The notes below the pieces were generated by a model, which searched no databases, had not been told where the DNA came from, and worked only from the letters and a program-made list of their open reading frames with translations. From NCBI GenBank assembly GCA_021845705.1, contig JAJZVJ010000054.1, positions 1 to 9,906 of the forward strand: a DNA stretch of 9,906 bases, written 5' to 3'. Both the position numbers and the translations under genes were made by a program. Within the stretch, counting starts at the first letter, position 1. Each line of letters opens with the position of its first letter. Positions 5,515-9,906 of the stretch are shown here, piece by piece. The stretch is from a bacterium (GTDB taxonomy: Bacteria; Elusimicrobiota; Elusimicrobia; Elusimicrobiales; UBA9959).

Positions 5515-5527
5515 CCTATAAAATAGG
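5515..5527 (+). repeat. Small AT-rich inverted repeat adjoining the 13-bp hairpin
   Basis: CCTAT-AAA-ATAGG (5-3-5) directly follows the larger inverted repeat and precedes the resB ribosome site (AAAGGAA, about 5531-5537). It also contains TATAAA, which could serve as a -10 box, but no -35 box is visible 16-18 nt upstream. Confidence 0.4.
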
Positions 5528-5540
5528 CACAAAGGAAATA

Positions 5541-6593
5541 ATGACAAAACTTATCAACAGCCTCTCCTCGGTAAGATTCTTTTTCGTGCTTTCCGGGCTT
5601 ATGCTGGCGGCTTTTCTGCTGGGCGGCGTCATACCCCAGGGCGAGTCCCCGGAGGCCTACCAGGAAATGTTCGGCCGCATAGGCGGGGCCTGGCTCATGA
5701 ACCTGCGGTTAAACAATGTGTTCTCCAGTTATTGGTTCCTCGCCCTGATGGCCGGCGGCGCCCTCAATATAACAGCCTGCACCGTGAAACAGTGGAAAGT
5801 CCTTAAACTGCGCCCCGGTGTTTTTCTGAGCCACCTGGGCGTGCTGCTGATGTTCATCGGCGGCGGCGTGCACGGGCTTTTCGCGGTGCGGGGAACGCTG
5901 GCCCTTGAAACGGGCCAGACCAAAAGCGAATTCGCCGGCGACGACGGAACGCAGAGGCCCCTGCCTTTCCAGGTCAGCCTTAAAGATTTCCAGGTCCGCT
6001 ACTGGGACCAGGAAAAGCATTTTATCCACGCGTATAAAAAATGCGGAGAGCCGGGGCATGACGGCGACGACCTGCTTGAATCCGTAGAAGTGGAGCCGGG
6101 CAAGGACGCGCCTTTCAAGGCTGCGGGCGCCGGCCTCTCAGTCCTGGAATTCTACCCCAACTTTCACCTCGGGGAGTCCGGCCCGGAGACTTTGGACGAA
6201 TCCCGGCAGAACCCGGCCCTGGCGGTGAAGCTTCCGGGCAGTAAAGGCGCGAAGCCCGCCTACCTGTTCGCAAATTACCCGGAGGCCCATGAACTGCGGG
6301 ACGCGGCCGGGATACGCTATGTCTACGAATATAACCCCGGCATGATAAAGCAGTTCGAAAGCCGCCTCTCTTTCCTGGAGGGAGGAGTCGAAAAATTCGA
6401 GAAGCTTATTAACGTAAACACCCCGGCAAAATACATGGGCTACCGGCTGTACCAGTCAGGTTACGACCCCAAGAACCCCAGATTCTCAAGCATACAGATA
6501 TCCAAAGACCCCAGCGTGCTGTTCATCTACGCCGGCTTCGCCGCGCTGATGATAGGCCTTACCTGGGCGTTCTGGAAAGAGCTGAAGCAGTAA
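5541..6593 (+). CDS. resB: ResB/Ccs1 family cytochrome c biogenesis protein (System II)
   Basis: A 350-residue protein that partners CcsA in delivering haem to apocytochrome c on the outer face of the cytoplasmic membrane. Membrane helices lie near 11-31, 62-82, 93-113 and 325-345, with a large periplasmic domain between helices 3 and 4. H98 in helix 3 is a candidate haem-handling residue. The family hallmark YQSGYDP (304-310), followed by SKDPSVLFIYAGF, precedes the last helix. It is shorter than classical ResB proteins of about 450-550 residues, mostly through a smaller periplasmic domain. AAAGGAA precedes the ATG. The gap before it contains two inverted repeats, so its expression may differ from the upstream genes. 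The next gene encodes CcsA 41 nt downstream, the usual System II pairing. Confidence 0.88.
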   Translation: MTKLINSLSSVRFFFVLSGLMLAAFLLGGVIPQGESPEAYQEMFGRIGGAWLMNLRLNNVFSSYWFLALMAGGALNITACTVKQWKVLKLRPGVFLSHLGVLLMFIGGGVHGLFAVRGTLALETGQTKSEFAGDDGTQRPLPFQVSLKDFQVRYWDQEKHFIHAYKKCGEPGHDGDDLLESVEVEPGKDAPFKAAGAGLSVLEFYPNFHLGESGPETLDESRQNPALAVKLPGSKGAKPAYLFANYPEAHELRDAAGIRYVYEYNPGMIKQFESRLSFLEGGVEKFEKLINVNTPAKYMGYRLYQSGYDPKNPRFSSIQISKDPSVLFIYAGFAALMIGLTWAFWKELKQ

Positions 6594-6634
6594 GCGCCGG
6601 CCTGCAGCCGGTATTCAACTAAGGAGATAAACAA

Positions 6635-7429
6635 ATGGAATTCGCGCAAAAAGCTTCTTTCGTTTTCTACGCCGCCGCCCTCGCGGTTACACTGGCGGGC
6701 TTCCTGTTCAATAAAGAGTGGAAGTTCAGATACTCGGCGCTGGCGCTGCTCGGCGGACTGCTCTGCGCCACTTATCATATAGGCGCGCGCTGGTATTGGG
6801 CGGGCCGCGCGCCCCTCTCGAACATGTACGAATCACTGACTTTCATGGTCTGGGCTTTCGTGGGCGCCTACCTGCTGTTCAGGAAATTCTCAGGCCGGTC
6901 GCTCGACTGGCTGGCCCCCTGGACGGCCCTGGTGGCCGTGCTGACCATGGGCGGGGCTTCTTTCTTCGATTCGGACATCGAGCCGCTCATGCCGGCCCTC
7001 CAATCCAACTGGCTGCTTATCCATGTCAGCACGGTTATGACAGGCTACGGCGCCCTGCTGCTTTCTTTCCTCGGGGCCGCTATTTTTTCCTTCATGAAAA
7101 AGCCTGGGCAGGAAGAAAAAAAGAAAAGCCTTGAGTCCCTGGTTTACCGGGCCTGCCTGGTGGGCTTCTGGCTGCTCAGCCTTGGTATAATTACCGGGGC
7201 GGTCTGGGCAAATTCGGCCTGGGGTTCCTACTGGTCGTGGGACCCCAAGGAAACCTGGTCCCTTATAACCTGGCTCTATTACGCGCTGGCGATACATCTG
7301 AGAAGGACCCGGGGCTGGAGGGACAAGAAATTCGCCGGTCTGATGCTGTGGGGTTTCGTGCTGGTGCTGTTCACTTATTTCGGCGTCAACTATTTACTCT
7401 CAGGCCTGCACAGCTACGGGAAAGAATAA
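6635..7429 (+). CDS. ccsA: CcsA family haem export/cytochrome c synthase subunit (System II)
   Basis: A 264-residue polytopic membrane protein with about eight helices. The diagnostic tryptophan-rich WWD segment is WANSAWGSYWSWDPKE (191-206), known to present haem to apocytochrome. Histidines H48, H130, H221 and H259 include the likely haem ligands flanking it. PLSNMYESLTF (60-70) is another family-typical segment. AAGGAG (6621-6626) lies 8 nt before the ATG. A small hairpin CCGGC-N5-GCCGG (6597-6611) sits in the gap after resB. The length agrees with the short bacterial form of the family. The next gene, the metal ATPase, starts 5 nt after its stop, an unusual neighbour for ccsA. Confidence 0.93.
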   Translation: MEFAQKASFVFYAAALAVTLAGFLFNKEWKFRYSALALLGGLLCATYHIGARWYWAGRAPLSNMYESLTFMVWAFVGAYLLFRKFSGRSLDWLAPWTALVAVLTMGGASFFDSDIEPLMPALQSNWLLIHVSTVMTGYGALLLSFLGAAIFSFMKKPGQEEKKKSLESLVYRACLVGFWLLSLGIITGAVWANSAWGSYWSWDPKETWSLITWLYYALAIHLRRTRGWRDKKFAGLMLWGFVLVLFTYFGVNYLLSGLHSYGKE

Positions 7430-7434
7430 TACAC

Positions 7435-9864
7435 ATGAAACGCTCCTTGTTTACTATCACCAATATGGACTGCCAGGCCGAGGAAGCGCTGATACGCAAG
7501 CGCCTGGGCAAGCTGGCCGGGGTGGGAGAACTTTCCTTCGACCTGCTGAACCGCCGCCTTACGGTCGGCCATGAACTGCCCGACGACAAAACGATACTGG
7601 CCGCCCTGCGCGAGATAGATATGGAAGTCGTTGATGAGGCTCCAAAACCCTGTTTCTGCTGCAGTTCCTGCGCGCCGGCGGGTAAAGCCGCGCCTGAACC
7701 TGTTGCCGGCGTTAAGGGCAGGAAAAGTTCCGTCTTCATAATCGACGACATGGACTGCCAGGCGGAAGAGTCCCTGATACGCAAGCGCCTGGGGAAGATG
7801 GCGGAAGTGCGCGAACTTTCATTCGACCTGATAGGCCGCCGCCTCACCGTGGGCCATGACCTGCCTGACGACGGGCCCATTCTGGCGGCGCTCGTCGAAG
7901 TGGGAATGGAGGCGGAGGTTGCGCCAGAGGAAAGCATCGACCGCGGCGAGGTCAAATCACCGGCGATACCGGGGAGGGCCAAGGCGCTGCTGGCGCTATC
8001 GGGCATAGCCGCCATAGCTGCGGAGATATTTGTCTGGGCCGGCGCGCGGGAAACCGCCCCTGTTGTAATAGCCCTGTCGCTGCTCTCAATAACCGCCGGC
8101 GGCCACGGCACGCTGCGCAAGGGGTGGCTGGCCCTCAGGACTTTCACGCTCAACATCAACTTCCTGATGAGCCTGGCGGTCGTAGGCGCAGTATCAATAG
8201 GTCAGTGGCCGGAAGCAGCGATGGTCGTGTTCTTATTCGCGCTGGCGGAAATGATAGAAACACTTTCCATGGACCATGCCCGTAACGCCATCCACGGCCT
8301 CATGGCCATGACCCCTGAGACCGCCTGGGTGCAAGTTGCCGGCGGCGAGTGGCACGAGGTGGCTGCGGAGGCGGTAAGCGTGGGCGTCACGGTACGGGTT
8401 AAGCCAGGCGAACGCATTCCACTGGATGGAGTGGTGACGGCGGGCTCAAGCTCGGTGAACCAGGCCCCTATTACAGGCGAAAGCGTGCCGGTGCTTAAGT
8501 CCGCCGGCGACCCGGTCTTCGCCGGCACTGTTAACGAGCGCGGCATGCTGGAATTCCGCGCCACGGCCAATAAAGGCAATACCACGCTGGCCCGGATAGT
8601 CAAATCGGTGCAGGAAGCGCAGGGCCAGCGCGCCCCGACGCAGCGTTTTATAGACCGGTTCGCGGAATATTACACCCCGGCAGTAGTAGTACTGGCCGCT
8701 TTAACTGTTGCTGTTCCTACGTTGTTTTTTGGAGCTCCGTTCGAGACATGGTTCTACAAGGCGCTGGTCATGCTGGTGATCTCCTGCCCTTGCGCGCTGG
8801 TGATCTCCACCCCGGTCACGGTAGTAAGCGGGCTGGCCGCCGCCGCCCGCCACGGCATACTTGTTAAGGGCGGGCTCCACCTGGAGAACGGCCGGCTGAT
8901 AAAAGCCGTGGCGCTGGATAAGACCGGCACCCTCACCCACGGCAAACCGGTGGTAACGGACGTGATCCCGCTGGGCGGGCGGACCGCGGAAAAAATGCTG
9001 GCTTTAGCCGCCGGGGTGGACGCCCATTCCGAACACCCGGTGGCGGCCGCCATAGTGGCCGCCTGGCAGAACCCCGCCGGCGGCGCGCCCAGGGAAGTGC
9101 CCGCGGCCGAGTCTTTTGAGTCGCTGACCGGCCGCGGCGCTAAAGCCGCCGTAGCCGGCCACCTCTACTATGTCGGCAATCACCGTCTGCTGGAAGAACT
9201 CGGCATCTGCTCGCCTGCAATGGAGGAGGTACTGAAACGTCTTGAAGGCGAGGGGAAGACCGCTGTGGCGCTCGCTTCCGAAACCGAACCACTTTGTGTG
9301 ATCGGCGTAGCCGACACCGTCCGCGCCACAAGCCGCGAGGCTATCAGCCGGCTGCACGCGCTGGGGGTTGTTTCCACCCTGCTGACAGGCGACAATCAGG
9401 CTACTGCGGACGCCATAGCCGCCCAGGTGGGCATAGACGACGCGCGCGGCAACCTGCTGCCCGAGGATAAACTCGCGGCCATGGACGGGCTGCTCGCCCG
9501 CTACGGCAAAGTAGGCATGGCCGGCGACGGCATCAACGACGCGCCGGCGCTGGCCAAGGCTACCATCGGCTTCGCCATGGGCGCGGCCGGCACGGATACC
9601 GCAATAGAAACCGCCGACGTGGCCCTGATGGACGACGACCTGCGTAGGCTGCCGCACTTTATACAGTTGAGCCGTGACACTTCCGCCATATTGCGGCAGA
9701 ATATCGCGCTGGCTATCGGCATCAAAGCGGCCTTCTTCGGGCTGGCTTTAGCGGGCAAAGCCACGCTGTTCATGGCCGTCTTCGCCGACATGGGGGCCAG
9801 CCTCCTGGTAATTTTCAACGGCCTGCGGCTGCTGAGAAACCGGGGAATTAAGGATTCAATATAA
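7435..9864 (+). CDS. cadA: P1B-type Zn/Cd/Pb-transporting ATPase with two tandem HMA domains
   Basis: An 809-residue efflux ATPase expected to pump Cd, Zn or Pb out of the cytoplasm. The ATG at 7435 follows the ccsA stop by 5 nt; in-frame codons back to 7237 lie inside ccsA and are rejected. Two HMA domains (about 4-65 and 99-160) carry MDCQAEE instead of the usual CxxC and are joined by a linker with PCFCCSSCAP (C73, C75, C76, C79). Then follow the actuator TGES (347-350), the membrane metal site CPC (451-453), phosphorylation motif DKTGTLT (495-501, D495), SEHP (532-535), TGDN (651-654) and the hinge GDGINDAPAL (697-706). The last helices have K764 and AVFADMGASLLVIFN, with D785 at the position typical of the Zn/Cd/Pb subclass. 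CadA is the standard target of CadC. Its ribosome site is weak (GGGAAAG, about 7419-7425), so translation may be coupled to ccsA. Confidence 0.95.
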   Translation: MKRSLFTITNMDCQAEEALIRKRLGKLAGVGELSFDLLNRRLTVGHELPDDKTILAALREIDMEVVDEAPKPCFCCSSCAPAGKAAPEPVAGVKGRKSSVFIIDDMDCQAEESLIRKRLGKMAEVRELSFDLIGRRLTVGHDLPDDGPILAALVEVGMEAEVAPEESIDRGEVKSPAIPGRAKALLALSGIAAIAAEIFVWAGARETAPVVIALSLLSITAGGHGTLRKGWLALRTFTLNINFLMSLAVVGAVSIGQWPEAAMVVFLFALAEMIETLSMDHARNAIHGLMAMTPETAWVQVAGGEWHEVAAEAVSVGVTVRVKPGERIPLDGVVTAGSSSVNQAPITGESVPVLKSAGDPVFAGTVNERGMLEFRATANKGNTTLARIVKSVQEAQGQRAPTQRFIDRFAEYYTPAVVVLAALTVAVPTLFFGAPFETWFYKALVMLVISCPCALVISTPVTVVSGLAAAARHGILVKGGLHLENGRLIKAVALDKTGTLTHGKPVVTDVIPLGGRTAEKMLALAAGVDAHSEHPVAAAIVAAWQNPAGGAPREVPAAESFESLTGRGAKAAVAGHLYYVGNHRLLEELGICSPAMEEVLKRLEGEGKTAVALASETEPLCVIGVADTVRATSREAISRLHALGVVSTLLTGDNQATADAIAAQVGIDDARGNLLPEDKLAAMDGLLARYGKVGMAGDGINDAPALAKATIGFAMGAAGTDTAIETADVALMDDDLRRLPHFIQLSRDTSAILRQNIALAIGIKAAFFGLALAGKATLFMAVFADMGASLLVIFNGLRLLRNRGIKDSI
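7444..7914 (+). repeat. Tandem in-gene duplication of the HMA domain
   Basis: Codons for residues 4-65 and 99-160 of the ATPase are offset by 285 nt. The two 62-residue units share 45 identical residues by my count (about 73%), far more than unrelated HMA domains do, so the duplication is fairly recent or kept alike by gene conversion. The intervening linker (66-98) is not duplicated and holds the cysteine cluster. Confidence 0.9.
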
Positions 9865-9906
9865 ACCGGGCGTTTTTTGTTTCCATTGCTGCGACAGGCT
9901 GTACTG

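Noticed and set aside
7237..7434. N-terminal extension of the ATPase frame within ccsA
   Set aside because: It is a shadow of the ccsA frame; the HMA domain starts directly at the ATG at 7435.
7386..9818. Long minus-strand ORFs (up to 257 residues) opposite the ATPase gene
   Set aside because: Antisense open frames are expected in GC-rich coding DNA; the sequences are low-complexity Ser/Ala/Arg-rich and carry no domain.
9860..9882. T-run (9873-9878) after cadA as an intrinsic terminator
   Set aside because: The upstream sequence offers only a 4-bp CCGG pairing or a mismatched stem; the operon end may still be here, but no convincing hairpin is seen.
1..9906. CRISPR arrays, tRNA or rRNA genes, insertion sequences, transposases or phage genes
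   Set aside because: I looked for regular repeats, cloverleaf sequences, transposase motifs and paired terminal repeats and saw none; the only long direct repeat is the cadC module and the only in-gene repeat is the HMA pair.

Overview
This window looks like a chromosomal heavy-metal response locus from a Gram-negative, high-GC bacterium. Signal peptides, a periplasmic disulfide system and System II cytochrome c maturation point to an envelope with a periplasm. Heavy use of ATA for isoleucine in otherwise GC-rich genes would fit an uncultured lineage such as Elusimicrobiota, but this taxonomic guess is weak and rests on no marker gene. All credible genes are on the + strand.

The left block (about 158-2526) starts with a near-consensus sigma-70 promoter, an ArsR/SmtB-type operator and a CadC-like repressor that carries both known metal sites of that family. 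It is followed by a small secreted cysteine-rich protein, a secreted protein with two PepSY-like domains and acidic/cysteine/histidine-rich segments, a possible 32-residue peptide, and a four-helix membrane protein with a CETC motif.

The right block (about 2575-9864) starts with a second copy of the cadC promoter, operator and first 38 codons. This copy ends in a stop exactly where the DNA-binding domain would begin. Downstream lie a membrane-anchored DsbA-like thiol oxidoreductase (CGAC), a MauE/DoxX-like membrane protein with SCGCFG, a 500-residue exported protein with degenerate thioredoxin-like domains (single-cysteine CPYG), the System II cytochrome c synthesis pair ResB and CcsA, and an 809-residue P1B-type ATPase of the Zn/Cd/Pb class with two tandem HMA domains. 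Most junctions are close (10-nt gap, 4-nt overlap, 41-nt gap, 5-nt gap). The exception is a 91-nt gap before resB that holds a perfect 13-bp inverted repeat.

Reading of the whole: one CadC-like sensor appears to govern two transcription units through duplicated operators. The second unit joins metal efflux to periplasmic thiol oxidation and cytochrome c assembly. The cysteine thiols of periplasmic proteins and apocytochromes are plausible targets of Cd, Zn or Pb, so induced repair or replacement of that chemistry together with efflux is a coherent hypothesis. It is inferred from gene order and not demonstrated. No CxxCH haem-binding motif is visible in any protein of the window, so any cytochrome substrate must lie elsewhere.
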